A stretch of DNA of 64,000 nt from Petrolisthes cinctipes (Eukaryota; Arthropoda; Malacostraca; Decapoda; Porcellanidae), in contig JAWQEG010000410.1 of NCBI GenBank assembly GCA_033782935.1, positions 248,001-312,000 on the forward strand. Direction: 5' to 3'. Positions 1 through 12,872 of this stretch are shown in pieces (position 1 is the first letter of the stretch; each line of letters starts with the position of its first letter). The position numbers and the translations under genes are program-made. The notes beneath the pieces were generated by a model. It saw nothing but the letters and a program-made list of their open reading frames with translations. It was not told the DNA's origin and did no database searches.

Positions 1-540
1 AAGCCATCTGTACATGCATACTCCGTGTTAGAGTATTTTTAAAATACAGGCCTAAAACATGCTGAAAATCGATATTTTAGCTGCCCAAAGTCAATATGTG
101 TATGCATCTTCTGTACCCGTTTATATCTCAAATTCAGGCTCAAAACACCCGAAAATTCGATATTTTTGGGTCCCAGAAGCGATCTGTACATGCCTACTCA
201 GTGCTAGAATGTTTTCAAAATAGATGCTCAGAACATTCTAAAAATCGATATTTTGGGTGCCCAAAGTCGATATGTGCATGCATCTTCTGTACTCGTTTAT
301 ATCTCAAATTCAGGCTCAAAACACCCAAAAATTCGATATTTTTGTGTCGCAGGAGCGATCTGTACGTGTCTATTCCGTGTTAGAGTATTTTAAAAATACA
401 GGCCCAAAATATGCTCAAAATCGATATTTTGGGTGCCCAAAGTCGATATGTGCATGCATCTTCTGTACCCGTTTATATCTCAAATTCAGGCTCAAAACAC
501 CCAAAAATTCCATATTTTTGGGTCCCAAAAGCGATCTGTA
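1..540 (+). repeat. Segment duplicated at about 1588-2117 (offset ~1588 bp)
   Basis: The series of monomers here matches the series beginning near 1588, including the rare features TCAGAACAT, TTTGGGTGCCC and GGAGCGATCTGTACGTG followed by TATTCCGTG. The offset measured at GTGCTAG (201 and 1789) is 1588 bp, about nine monomers. A further copy of the first monomer (AAGCCATCTGTACATGCATA) starts at 2118, so the block edge lies there. Single-base differences show that the copies are not identical. Confidence 0.75.
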
Positions 541-3500
541 CATATCTACTCTGTGTTAGAGTATTTTTAAAATAGAGGCCGAAAACATACTAAAAATCGA
601 TATTTTAGTTGCCCAAAGTCGATATGTGCATCCATCTTCTATACCCGTTTATATCTCAAATTCAGGCTCAAAACACCCGAAAATTCAATATTTTTGGGTC
701 CCTTAAGCGATCTGTACATGTCTACTCCGTGTTAGAGTATTTTTAAAATAGAGGCCCAAAACATACTAAAAATCGATATTTTAGGTGCCCAAAGTCATTA
801 TGTGCATCCATCTTCTATACCCGTTTATATCTCAAATTTAGGCTCAAAACACCCAAAAATTCGATATTTTTGGGTCCCAAAAGCGATATGTACATGTCTA
901 CTCAATGTTAGAGTATTTTTAAAATACAGGCCCAAAACATACTAAAAATCGATATTTTAGGTGCCCAAAGTCGATATGTGCATGCATCTTCTGTACCCGT
1001 TTATATCTCAAATTCAGGCTTAAAACACCCGAAAATTCAATATTTTTGGGTCCCTTAAGCGATCTGTACATGCATACTCAGTGCTAGAATGTTTTCAAAA
1101 TATAGGCTCAAAACATGCTAAAAATCGATATTTTACGTGTCCAAAGTCGATATGTGCATACATCTTTTGTACCCGTTTATATCCCAAATTCAACCTCAAA
1201 ACACCCGAAAATTCGATATTTTTTGGTTCACAGAAGCAATCTGTACATATCTACTCAATGAAAGAATATTTTCAAAATATAGGCCCAAAACAAGCTAAAA
1301 ATCGATATTATAGGTGCCCAATGTCGATATGTGAATGCATATGCTGTACCCGTTTATATCTCAAATTTAGGCTCAAAACACCCGAAAATTCGATATTTTT
1401 GGGTCCAAGAAGTGATCTGTACATGCCTACTCAGTCCTAGAATATTTTCAAAATATAGGGTCAAAACATGCTAAAAATCGATATTTTATGTGTCCCAAGT
1501 CAATATGTGTATGCATCTTCTGTACCCGTTTATATCCCAAATTCAGGCTCAAAACACCCGAAAATTCAATATTTTTGTGTCCCAGAAGCGATCTGTACAT
1601 GCATACTCCGTGTTAGAGTGTTCTTTTAAAATGCAAGCCCAAAACATGCTGAAAATTGATATGTTAGGTGCACAAAGTCAATATGTGTATGCATTCTCTG
1701 TACCCGGTTATATCTCAAATTCAGGCTCAAAACACCCGAAAATTCAATATTTTTGGGTCCCAGAAGCGATCTGTACATGCCTACTCAGTGCTAGAATGTT
1801 TTCAAAATAGAGGCTCAGAACATGCTAAAAAATCGATATTTTGGGTGCCCAAAGTCGATATGTGCATGCATCTTCTGTACCCGTTTATATCTCAAATTCA
1901 GGCTCAAAACACCCAAAAATTCGATATTTTTGTGTGCCAGGAGCGATCTGTACGTGTCTATTCCGTGTTAGAGTATTTTAAAAATACAGGCCCAAAATAT
2001 GCTCAAAATCAATATTTTGGGTGCCCAAAGTCGATATGTGCATGCATCTTCTGTACCCGTTTATGTCTCAAATTCAGACTCAAAACACCCGAATATTCGA
2101 TATTTTTTGGGTCCCAAAAGCCATCTGTACATGCATACTCCGTGTTAGAGTATTTTTAAAATACAGGCCTAAAAGATGCTGAAAATCGATATTTTAGCTG
2201 CCCAAAGTCAATATGTGTATGCATCTTCTGTACCCGTTTATATCTCAAATTCAGGCTCAAAACACCCGAAAATTCGATATTTTGGGGTCCCAAAAGCGAT
2301 CTGTACATGTCTACTCCGTGTTAGAGTATTTTTAAAATACAGGCCCAAAACATACTAAAAATCGAAATATTAGGTGCCCAAAGTCGATATGTGCATGCAT
2401 CTTCTGTACCCGTTTATATCTCAAATTCAGGCTCAAAATACCCGAAAATTCAATATTTTTGGGTCCCATTAAGCGATCTGTACATGCATACTCCGTGTTA
2501 GAGTATTTTCAAAATACAGGCCCAAAACATGCTGAAAATCGATATTTTAGCTGCCCAAAGTCAATATGTGTATGCATCTTCTGTACCCGTCTCTATCTCA
2601 AATTCAGGTTCAAAACACCCGAAAATTCGATATTTTTGTGTCCCCGAAGCGATCTGTACATGCCTACTCCGTGTTAGAGTATTTTCAAAATACAGGCCCA
2701 AAACATGCTCAAAATCGATATTTTAGGTGCCCAAAGTCGATATGTGCATGCATCTTCTGTATCCGTCTATATCCCAAATTCAGGTTCAAAACACCAGAAA
2801 ATTCGATATTTTGGGGTCCCAGAAGCGATCTGTACATGCCTACTCAGTCCTAGAATGTTTTCAAAATATAGGGTCAAAACATGCTAAAAATCGATATTTT
2901 ATGTGTCCCAAGTCAATATGTGTATGCATCTTCTGTACCCGTTTATATCCCAAATTCAGGCTCAAAACACCCGAAAATTCGATATTTTTGGGTCACAGAA
3001 GCGATCTGTACATGCCTACTCTGTGTTAGAGTATTTTCAAAATATAGGCCAAAAACATGCTAAAAATCGATATTTTGGGTGCCCAAAGTTGATATCTGCA
3101 TGCATCTTCAGTACCCGTTTCTATCTCAAATTCAGGCTAAAAACGACGGAAAAATTAATATTTTTGGGCCCCAAGAAGCGATCTGTACCTGCCTACTCAG
3201 TACCAGAATGTTTTCAAAATATAGGCTCAAAACATGCTAAAAATCGATTATTTAGGTGTCCAATGTCGATATGTGCATGCATCTTCAGTACCCGTTTCTA
3301 TCTAGAATTCAGGCTCAAAACACACGAAAATTCGATATTTTTGTGTCACAGAAGATATCTGTACATGCCTACTTCGTGTTAGAGTATTTACAAAATACAT
3401 GTCCAAAACATGCTGAAATTCGATATTTTGGGTGCGAAAAGTCGAAATGTGCATTTATCTTCTGTACCCGTTTATATCTAGAATTCAGGGTCAAAACACC

Positions 3501-6404
3501 CGAAAATTCGATATTTTTGTGTCACAGAAGATATCTGTACATGCCTACTCTTTGCTAGAATGTTTTCAAGATACAGACCCAAAATATGCTCAAAATCGAT
3601 ATTTTTGGTGCAAAAAGTAGATATGAGCATGCATCTTCAGTACCCGTTTATATCTCAAATGCAGGCTCAAAACACCCAAAATTTCGATATTTTTGGGTCA
3701 CAGAAGCTATCTGTACATGCCTACTCAGTGAAAGAATATTTTCAAAATATAGGCCAAAAACAAGCTAAAAATCGATATTATAGGTTCCCAATGTCGATAT
3801 GTGCATTCATATGCTGTACCCGTTTATATCTCAAATTCAGGCTCAAAATACCCGAAAATTTAATATTTTTGGGTCCCAGAAGCGATCTGTACATGCCTAC
3901 TCCCAGTTAGAGTACTTTCAAAATACAGGCTATAAAACATGCTGAAAATCGATATTTTAGGTGCCCAAAGTCGGTATGTGCATGCATCTTCTGTACCCGT
4001 TTATATCTCAAATTCATGCTCAAAACCCCCGAAAATTCGAGATTTTTGGGTGCCAGAAGCGATCTGTACATGCCTACTCCGTGTTAGAGTATTTTCAAAA
4101 TACATGCCAAAAACATGCTGAAAATCGATATTTTAGCTACACATAGTCGATATGTGCATGCATCTTCTGTACCCGTTTATATCCCAAATTCAGGCTCAAA
4201 ACAACCGAAAATTCGATATTTTTGGGTCCCAGAAGCGATCTGTTCATGCCTACTCCGTGTTTGAGTACTTTCAAAATACAGGCCCAAAACATGCTAAAAA
4301 TCGATATTTTAGGTGCCCAAAGTGGATATGAGCATGCATCTTCTGTACCCGATTATATCCCAAATTCAGGCTCAAAATTCCCGAAAATTCGATGTTTTTG
4401 GGCCCCAGAAGCAATCTGTACATGCCTATTCCGTGTTAGAGTATTTTCAAAACACAGGCCCAAAACATGCTGAAAATCGATATTTGAGGTGCCCAAAGTC
4501 AATATGTGTATGCATCTTCTGTACCCGTTTATATCCCAAATTCAGGCTCAAAACACCCGAAAATTCGATATTTTTGGGTCCCAGAAGCGATCTGTACATG
4601 CCTACTCTGTGTTAGAGTATTTTCAAAATATAGGCCCAAAACATGTTAAATATCGATATCTTGGGTGCCGAAAGTTGATATCTGCATGCATCTTCAGTAC
4701 CCGTTTATATCTCAAATTCAGGCTCAAATTGACGGAAAATTCAATTTTTTGGGTCCCAGAAGCGATTTGTACATGCCTACTCAGTGCTAGAATGTTTTCA
4801 TAATATAGGCTCAAAACATGCTAAAATTCGATAATTTAGGTGCCCAAAGTCGATATGTGCATGCATCTTCTGTACCCGTTTATATCTCAAATTCATGCTC
4901 AAAACACCCGAAAATTCGAGATTTTTGGGTCCCAGAAACGATCTGTACATGCCTACTCCGTGTTAGAGTATTTTCAAAATTCAGGCCCAAAACATGCTGA
5001 AAATCGATATTTTAGCTCCACAAAGTCGATATGTGCATGCATCTTCTGTACCCGTTTATATCTCAAATTCAGGCTCAAAACACCCGAAAATTCAATATTT
5101 TTGGGTCCCAGAAGCGATCTGTACATGCCTACTCTGTGTTAGTGTATTTTTTTAAAATATAGGCTCAAAACATGCTAAAAATCGATAATTTAGGTGTCCA
5201 AAGTCGATATGTGCATGCATCTTCTGTACCTGTTTATATCTCAAATTCAGACTCAAGACACCCGAAAATTCGATATTTTTTGGTCCCTGAAGTAACTTGT
5301 ACATGCCTACGCTTTTCTAGAATGTTTTCAAGATACAGACCCAAAATATGCTCAAAATCGATATTTTACGTGTCCAAAGTCGATATGTGCATACATCTTT
5401 TGTACCCGTTTATATCTCAAATTCAGGCTCAAAACACCCGAAAATTCGAAATTTTTGAGTCACAGAAGCGATCTGTACATGCCTATTCAGTGATAGAATA
5501 TTTTTAAAATATAGGCCCAAAACAAGCTAAAAATCGATATTATAGGTGCCCAATGTCGATATGTGCATGCATATGCTGTACCCGTTTATATCTCAAATTC
5601 AGGCTCAAAACACCCGAAAATTTAATATATTTGGGTCCCAGAAGCGATCTGTACGTGCCTACTCCGTGTTAGAGTACTTTCAAAATATAGGCCATAAAAC
5701 ATGCTGAAAATCGATTTTTTAGGTGCCCAAAGTCGATATGCGCATGCATCTTCTGTACCCGTTTATATCTGAAATTCAGGCTCAAAACACCCGGAAATTC
5801 GATATTTTTGGGTCAGACAAGCGATATGTACATGCCTACTTCTTGTTAGAGTATTTTCACAATACAAACCCAAAACATGCTCAAAATCGATATTTTAGGT
5901 GCAAAAAGTCAATATGAGCATGCATCTTCATTACCTGTTTACATATCAAATTCAGGCTCAAAACACCCGAAAATTCAATATTTTTGGGTTCCAGAAGCGA
6001 CCTGTATATGCCTACTCCATGTTAGAATGTTTTCAAGATACAGACCCAAAACATGCCCAAAATCGATATTTTAGGTGCAAGAAGTCGATATGTGCATGCA
6101 TCTTCAGTACCCGTTTATATCTCAAATTCAGTCTCAAAATGCCCGAAAATTCTATATTTTTGGGTCCCAGAAGCGATCTGTACATGCCTACTCTGTGTTA
6201 GAGTATTTTCAAAATATAGGCCCAAAACATGTTAAATATCGATATCTTGGATGCCGAAAGTTGATATCTGCATGCATCTTCAGTACCCGTTTATATCTCA
6301 AATTCAGGCTCAAATTGACGGAAAATTCAATGTTTTTGGGTCCCAGAAGCGATTTGTACATGCCTACTCAGTGCTAGAATGTTTTCATAATATAGGCTCA
6401 AAAC
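1..6404 (+). repeat. Region 1: full-length monomers, little higher-order order
   Basis: About 36 monomers of 176 bp with only small indels. No 147-bp or 158-bp deletion forms were seen. Neighbouring monomers differ noticeably, and subtypes such as GGTGCAAAAAGTCGATATG (in place of GGTGCCCAAAG) occur irregularly. Many CpG-to-TpG or CpA changes are visible, for example GTCAATATG for GTCGATATG. Apart from the segmental duplication near the start I see no clean HOR. There is no gene in this stretch. Confidence 0.85.
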
Positions 6405-9040
6405 ATGCTAATATTCGATAATTTAGGTGCCCAAAGTCGATATGTGCATACATCTTTTGTACCCGTTTATATCCCAAATTCAGGCTCAAAACACCCGGAA
6501 ATTCGATATTTTTGGGTCCCAAAAGCCATCTGTACATGCATACTCAGTAATAGAATGTTTTTAAAATATAGGCCCAAAACAAGCTAAAAATCGATATTTT
6601 AGGTGCCCAAAGTCGATATGTGCATGCATCTTCTGTACTCGTTTATATCTCAAATTCAGGCTCAAAACACCCGAAAATTCGATATTTTTGTGTCCCAGAA
6701 GCGATCTGTACATGCCTACTCCGGGTTAGAGTATTTTCAAAATACAGGCCCAAAACATGCTGAAAATCAATATTTTAGGTGCCCAAAGTCAATACGTACA
6801 TACTTCTTCTGTACCCGATTATATCTCAAATTCGGTCTCAAAATATCCGAAAATTCGATATTTTGGGTCCCAGAAGCGATCTGTACATGCCTACTTCGTG
6901 TTAGAGTATTTTCAAAATAAAGGCCCAAAACATGCTAAAAATCGATATTTTAGGTGCAAAAAGTGGATATGTGCAAGCATCTTCAGTACCCGTTTATATC
7001 TCAAATGCAGGCTCAAAACACCCAAAAATTCAATATTTTTGGGTCCCCAAAGCGATCTGTACATGTCTACTCAGTGCTACAATGTTTTCAAAATATTGGC
7101 TTAAAACATGCTAAAAATCGATATTTTACGTGTCCAAAGTCGATATGTGCATACATCTTTTGTACCCGTTTATATCCCAAATTCAGGCTCAAAACACCCG
7201 GGAATTCGATATTTTTGGGTCCCAAAAGCCATCTGTACATGCATACTCAGTAATAGAATATTTTTAAAATATAGGCCCAAAACAAGCTAAAAATCGATAT
7301 TTTAGGTGCCCAAAGTCGATATGTGCATGCATCTTCTGTACCCGTTTATATCTCAAATTCAGGCTCAAAACACCCGAAAATTCGATATTTTTGTGTCCCA
7401 GAAGCGATCTGTACATGCCTACTCCGGGTTAGAGTATTTTGAAAATACAGGCCCAAAACATGCTGAAAATCAATATTTTAGGTGCCCAAAGTCAATACGT
7501 ACATACTTCTTCTGTACCCGATTATATCTCAAATTCGGTCTCAAAATATCCGAAAATTCGATATTTTGGGTCCCAGAAGCGATCTGTACATGCCTACTTC
7601 GTGTTAGAGTATTTTCAAAATAAAGGCCCAAAACATGCTAAAAATCGATATTTTAGGTGCAAAAAGTGGATATGTGCAAGCATCTTCAGTACCCGTTTAT
7701 ATCTCAAATGCAGGCTCAAAACACCCAAAAATTCAATATTTTTGGGTCCCCGAAGCGATCTGTACATGTCTACTCAGTACTACAATGTTTTCAAAATATT
7801 GGCTTAAAACATGCTAAAAATCGATATTTTACGTGTCCAAAGTCGATATGTGCATACATCTTTTGTACCCGTTTATATCCCAAATTCAGGCTCAAAACAC
7901 CCGGAAATTCGATAATTTTGGGTCAGACAAGCGATCTGTACATGCCTACTCAGTAATAGAATATTTTTAAAATATATGCCCAAAACAAGCTAAAAATCGA
8001 TATTTTAGGTGCCCAAAGTCGATATGTGCATGCATCTTCTGTACCCGTTTATATCTCAAATTCAGGCTCAAAACACCCGAAAATTCGATATTTTTGTGTC
8101 CCAGAAGCGATCTGTACATGCCTACTCCGGGTTAGAGTATTTTCAAAATACAGGCCCAAAACATGCTGAAAATCAATATTTTAGGTGCCCAAAGTCAATA
8201 CGTACATACTTCTTCTGTACCCGATTATATCTCAAATTCGGTCTCAAAATATCCGAAAATTCGATATTTTGGATCCCAGAAGCGATCTGTACATGCCTAC
8301 TTCGTGTTAGAGTATTTTCAAAATAAAGGCCCAAAACATGCTAAAAATCGATATTTTAGGTGCAAAAAGTGGATATGTGCAAGCATCTTCAGTACCCGTT
8401 TATATCTCAAATGCAGGCTCAAAACACCCAAAAATTCAATATTTTTGGGTCCCCGAAGCGATCTGTACATGTCTACTCAGTACTACAATGTTTTCAAAAT
8501 ATTGGCTTAAAACATGCTAAAAATCGATATTTTACGTGTCCAAAGTCGATATGTGCATACATCTTTTGTACCCGTTTTAATCCCAAATTCAGGCTCAAAA
8601 CACCCGGAAATTCGATAATTTTGGGTCAGACAAGCGATCTGTACATGCCTACTCAGTAATAGAATATTTTTAAAATATAGGCCCAAAACAAGCTAAAAAT
8701 CGATATTTTAGGTGCCCAAAGTCGATATGTGCATGCATCTTCTGTACCCGTTTATATCTCAAATTCAGGCTCAAAACACCCGAAAATTCGATATTTTTGT
8801 GTCCCAGAAGCGATCTGTACATGCCTACTCCGTGTTAGAGTATTTTCAAAATACAGGCCCAAAACATGCTGAAAATCAATATTTTAGGTGCCCAAAGTCA
8901 ATACGTACATACTTCTTCTGTACCCGATTATATCTCAAATTCGGTCTCAAAATATCCGAAAATTCGATATTTTGGGTCCCAGAAGCGATCTGTACATGCC
9001 TACTTCGTGTTAGAGTATTTTCAAAATAAAGGCCCAAAAC
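6405..9040 (+). repeat. 703-bp tetramer higher-order repeat
   Basis: Four monomers (176, 175, 176 and 176 bp in some order) repeat with a period of exactly 703 bp. The diagnostic CAAGCTAAAAATCG occurs with its AAGCT at 6581, 7284, 7987 and 8690. Other markers recur in register: GTCAATACGTACATACTTC, CTCAAATTCGGTCTC, AAAATATCCGAAAATTCG and GGTGCAAAAAGTGGATATG. There are three full copies, preceded by one matching monomer from 6405 and followed by a partial copy that diverges near 9040, where GGTGCCGAAAGTCG replaces GGTGCAAAAAGTGG. The copies are near-identical, so the amplification is recent. It is the only clean HOR in the upstream zone. Confidence 0.93.
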
Positions 9041-10860
9041 ATGCTAAAAATCGATATTTTGGGTGCCGAAAGTCGATATGTGCATGCATTATCTGTACCC
9101 GTTTATATCTCTAATTCAGGCTCAAAACATCCTAAAATTCGGTATTTTTGTGTCCCAGAAGCGATCTGTACATCCCTACTCCATGCTAGAATGTTTTCAA
9201 GATACAGACCCAAAACATGCTCAAAATCGATATTTTAGGTGCAAAAAGTCGATATGTGCTTGCATTTTCAGTGCCCGTTTATATCTTAAATTCAGGCTTA
9301 AAAAACCAAAAATTTAATATTCTTGGGTCCCAGAAGCGATCTGTACATGTCTACTCAGTGCTTGAATGTTTTAAAATATAGGCTTAAAATAAGCTAAAAA
9401 TCAATATTTTACGTGTCCAAAGTCGATATGTGCATACATCTTTTGTACCTGTTTATATCCCAAATTCATGCTCAAAACACTCGAAAATTCAAAATTTTGG
9501 GTCCCAGAAGCAATCTGTACATGCCTACTCAGTGATAGAATATTTTCAAAATATAAGCCCAAAACATACTAAAAATCGATATTTTAGGTGACCAATGTCG
9601 ATATGTGCATGCATCTTCTGTACCCGTTTATATCTCAAATTCAGGCTCAAAACACCCGAAAAATCGATATTTTTGGGTTCCAGAACCGATCTGTACATGT
9701 CTACTCAGTGCTACAGAAGCGATCTGTACATGCCTACTCCGTGTTACAGAATGTTTTAAAAATACAGGCCCATAACATGATAAAAATCAATATTTTGGGT
9801 GCCCAAAGTCAATATGTGCAAGCAACTTCTGTACCCATTTATATCTCAAATTCAGGCTAAAAACACCTGAAAATTCGATATTTTTGTGTTCCAGAAGCGA
9901 TCTTAACATGCCTACTCCGTGTTAGAGTATTTTGAAAATACAGGCTAAAAACATGCTCAAAATCGATATTTTGGGTGCCCAAAGTCAATATGTGCATGCA
10001 TCTTCTGCACCCGTTTATATCTCAAATTCAGGCTCAAAACACCAGGAAATTTGATATTTTGGGATCCCATAAGCGATCTGTACATGCCTACTCAGTGCTT
10101 GAATAATTTCAAAATATTGGCCCAAAACATGCTAAAAATCGATATTTTTGGTGCCCAAAATCGATATGTGCATGCATCTTCTGTACACGTTTATATCCCA
10201 AATTCCGGCTCAAAACACCCGAAAATTCGATATTTTTGGGTCCAAGAATCGATCTGTACATGCCTACTCCGTGTTAGAGTATTTTCAAAATACAGGTCCA
10301 AAACATGCTCAAAATCGATATTTTTGGGTGACCAAAGTCGATATGTGCATACATCTACTGTACGCGTTTTTTATATTTCAAATTCAGGCTCAAAACACCC
10401 GAAAATTCGATATTTTTGGGTCCCAGAAGCAATCTGTACATGCCTACTCCTTGCTAGAATGTTTTCAAGATACAGACCCAAAACATGCTTAAAATCGATA
10501 ATTTAGGTGCAAAAAGTCGATATGTGCATGTATTTTCAGTACCATTTTATATCTCAAATTCAAGCTTAAAACACCCGAAAAGTCAATATTTTTGTTTTTT
10601 TTAGAAGCGATCTGTACATGCCTACTCCGTGTTAGAGTATTTTCAAAATACAGGCCCAATATATTCTGAAAATCGATATTTTAGGTGCCCAAAGATAATA
10701 TGTGCATGCATCTTCTTTACCCGTTTATAACTCAAATTCAGGCTCAAAACACCCGAAAATTCGGTATTTTTGGGTCCCAGAAGCGACCTGTACATACCTA
10801 CTTCGTGTTAGAGTATTTTAAAAAATAAAGGCCCAAAACATGCTAAAAATCGATATTTTA
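9041..10860 (+). repeat. Diverged full-length monomers, no HOR
   Basis: Full-length monomers with more private changes than elsewhere, among them a 33-bp internal duplication at 9682-9747, a T-run replacing GGGTCCC near 10595, and small insertions near 10370 (CGTTTTTTATATTTC). No deletion monomers are present. No gene or inserted element is visible. This looks like older, less homogenised satellite. Confidence 0.75.
9682..9747 (+). repeat. 33-bp tandem duplication inside one monomer
   Basis: AGAACCGATCTGTACATGTC through GTGCTAC (33 bp) is followed directly by a second copy, AGAAGCGATCTGTACATGCC through GTGTTAC, and then AGAATG. The two copies carry different subtype bases (CTCAGTGCTAC and CTCCGTGTTAC), so the structure looks like recombination between two monomers at the AGAA that occurs both in CCAGAAGCG and in TAGAATG. 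I saw it only here. Confidence 0.85.
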
Positions 10861-11735
10861 GGTGCCCAAAGTCGAAATGTTCATGCATCTTCTGTACCCG
10901 TTTATATCCCAAATTCAGTCTCAAAACACCTGAAAATTCGATATTTTTGGATTCCAGAAGCAATCTCCACATGCATAGTCAGTGCTAGAATATTTTCATA
11001 ATACAGGCCCAAAACATGCTTAAAATCGATAATATAGGTGATCAAAGTCGATATGTGCATGCATTTTCTGTACCCGTTTATATCCCAAATTCAGACTAAA
11101 AACACCTGAAAATTTGATTTTTTTTGGTGCCTGAAGCGATCTGAACATGCTTACACAATGCTAGAATACATTCAAAATATAGGGCCAAAACATCCTGAAA
11201 ATCGATACTTCAGGTTACCAAAGTCGATATGTGCATGTATCTTCAGTACAGGTTTCTATCTCAAATTCAGGCTCAAAACACCCGAAAATTCTATATTTTT
11301 GGGTCCTAGAAGCAATCTGTACATGCCTACTCCTAGTTAGAATGTTTTCAAGATACAGACCCAAAACATGTTCAAAATCGATATTTTAGGTGCCCAAAAG
11401 TCGATATGTGCATGCATCTTCTGTACCCGTTTATATCTCAAATTCTGGCTCAAAACACCCGTAAATTCGATATTTTGGGATCCCAGAAGCGATCTGTACA
11501 TGCCTACTCCATGTTAGAGTATTTTTAATATACAGGCCCAAAACATGCTAAAAATCGATATTTTAGGTGCCCAAAGTCGATATCTCAAATTCAAGCCCAA
11601 AACACCCGAAAATTCGATATTTTGGGGTCCCAGAAGCGATCTGTACATGGCTACTCCGTGTTAGAGTATTTTTAATATACAGGCCCAAAACATACTGAAA
11701 ATCGATCTTTTAGGTGCCTAAAAGTTGATATGTGT
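10860..11735 (+). repeat. Macro-repeat anchor block, copy 1
   Basis: A run of unusual monomers recognised by AGCAATCTCCACATGCAT, GGTGATCAAAGTCG, CTTACACAATGCTAGAATAC and AATCGATACTTCAGG, followed by the CTCCTAGTTAG subtype and then the first 147-bp monomer. The same ordered run recurs at 18433-19655 and 26030-27255. Copy 1 lacks about 345 bp (two monomers) that the other copies have between the CTCCACATG and ACACAATG markers. It straddles the change from full-length to mixed monomer composition. Confidence 0.82.
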
Positions 11736-12038
11736 ATGCATCTTCTGCACACGTTTATATCCCAAATTCAACCTCAAAACACCCGAAAATTCGATATTTT
11801 TAGGTCCCAGAAGCGATCTGTACATGCCTACTCAGTGCTAGAATGTTTTCAAAATATAGGCTCAAAACATGCTAAAAATCGATATTTTAAGTGTCCAAAG
11901 TCGATATGTGCATGCATCTTCTGTACCCGTTAATATCTCAAATTCAGGCTTAAAACACCCGAAAATTCGATATTTTGGTTTCCCAGAAGTGATCTGTACA
12001 TATCTACTTTGTGCTAGAATATTTTCAAAATATTGGCT

Positions 12039-12196
12039 CAAAACATGCAATAAAGCGATATTTTAAGTGTCCAAAGTCGATATGTGCATGCATCTTCTGT
12101 ACCCGTTTATATCTCAAATTCAGGCTCCAAACACCCGAAAATTCGATATTTTGGGGTCCCAAAAGCGATCTGTACATGCCTACTCAGATATAGGCC
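12039..12196 (+). repeat. 158-bp deletion monomer, reference copy
   Basis: Compared with the full monomer it lacks 18 bp from half B: CTACTCAG is followed directly by ATATAGG (ATACAGG in most other copies), so the left arm, loop and part of the right arm of the TATTTTCAAAATA palindrome are removed. The same junction recurs across 12-64 kb, often next to the subtype with CAATATGTGTATGC and TTCAACCACAAAAC. A 159-bp form with one extra A is the fifth monomer of the 836-bp HOR. First seen near 12.18 kb. Confidence 0.9.
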
Positions 12197-12872
12197 CAAA
12201 ACATGCTGAAAATCAATATTTTAGGAGCCCAAAGTCAATATGTGTATGCATCTTCTGCACCCGTTTATATCTCAAATTCAACCACAAAACACCCGAAAAT
12301 ACAATATTTATCGGTCCCAGAAGCGATCTGTACATGCCTACTCAGTGCTAGAATGTTTTCAAAATATAGGCTCAAAACATGCTAAAAATCGATATTTTAA
12401 GTGTCCAAAGTCGATATGTGCATGCATCTTCTGTACCTGTTTATATCTCAAATTCAGGCTCAAAACACCCGAAAATTCGGTATTTTTGGGTCCTAGAAGC
12501 GATCTGTACATGCCTACTCCTAGTTAGAATGTTTTCAAGATACAGACCCAAAACATGCTCAAAATCGATATTTTAGGTGCCCCAAAGTCGATATGTGCAT
12601 GCATCTTCTGTACCCTTTTGTATCTCAAATTCAGGCTCAAAACACACGAAAATTGGATATTTTGGAGTCCCAGAAGCGTTCTGTACATGCCTACTCAGTG
12701 CTAGAATATTTTCAAAATTCAGGCCCAAAACATGCTAGAAATCGATATTTTAGGTGCCCAAAGTCGATATTTCAAATTCAAGCCCAAAACACCCGAAAAT
12801 TCGATATTTTGGGGTCCCAGAAGCGATCTGTACTTGCCTTCTCCGTTTTAGAGTATTTTCAAAATACAGGCC

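Noticed and set aside
6405..9040. CRISPR array
   Set aside because: There are no unique spacers between constant repeats. The whole 176-bp unit is repeated and the setting is eukaryotic satellite DNA.
9682..9747. Target-site duplication of a transposon
   Set aside because: The two 33-bp copies are directly adjacent with nothing between them, and they carry different satellite subtypes.
11300..11600. Assembly join as the cause of the repertoire change
   Set aside because: The anchor block that spans this point recurs intact at 18.4-19.65 and 26.0-27.25 kb, with the 147-bp monomer in the same relative place, so the junction is a real sequence arrangement. Read-level checks are still not possible here.
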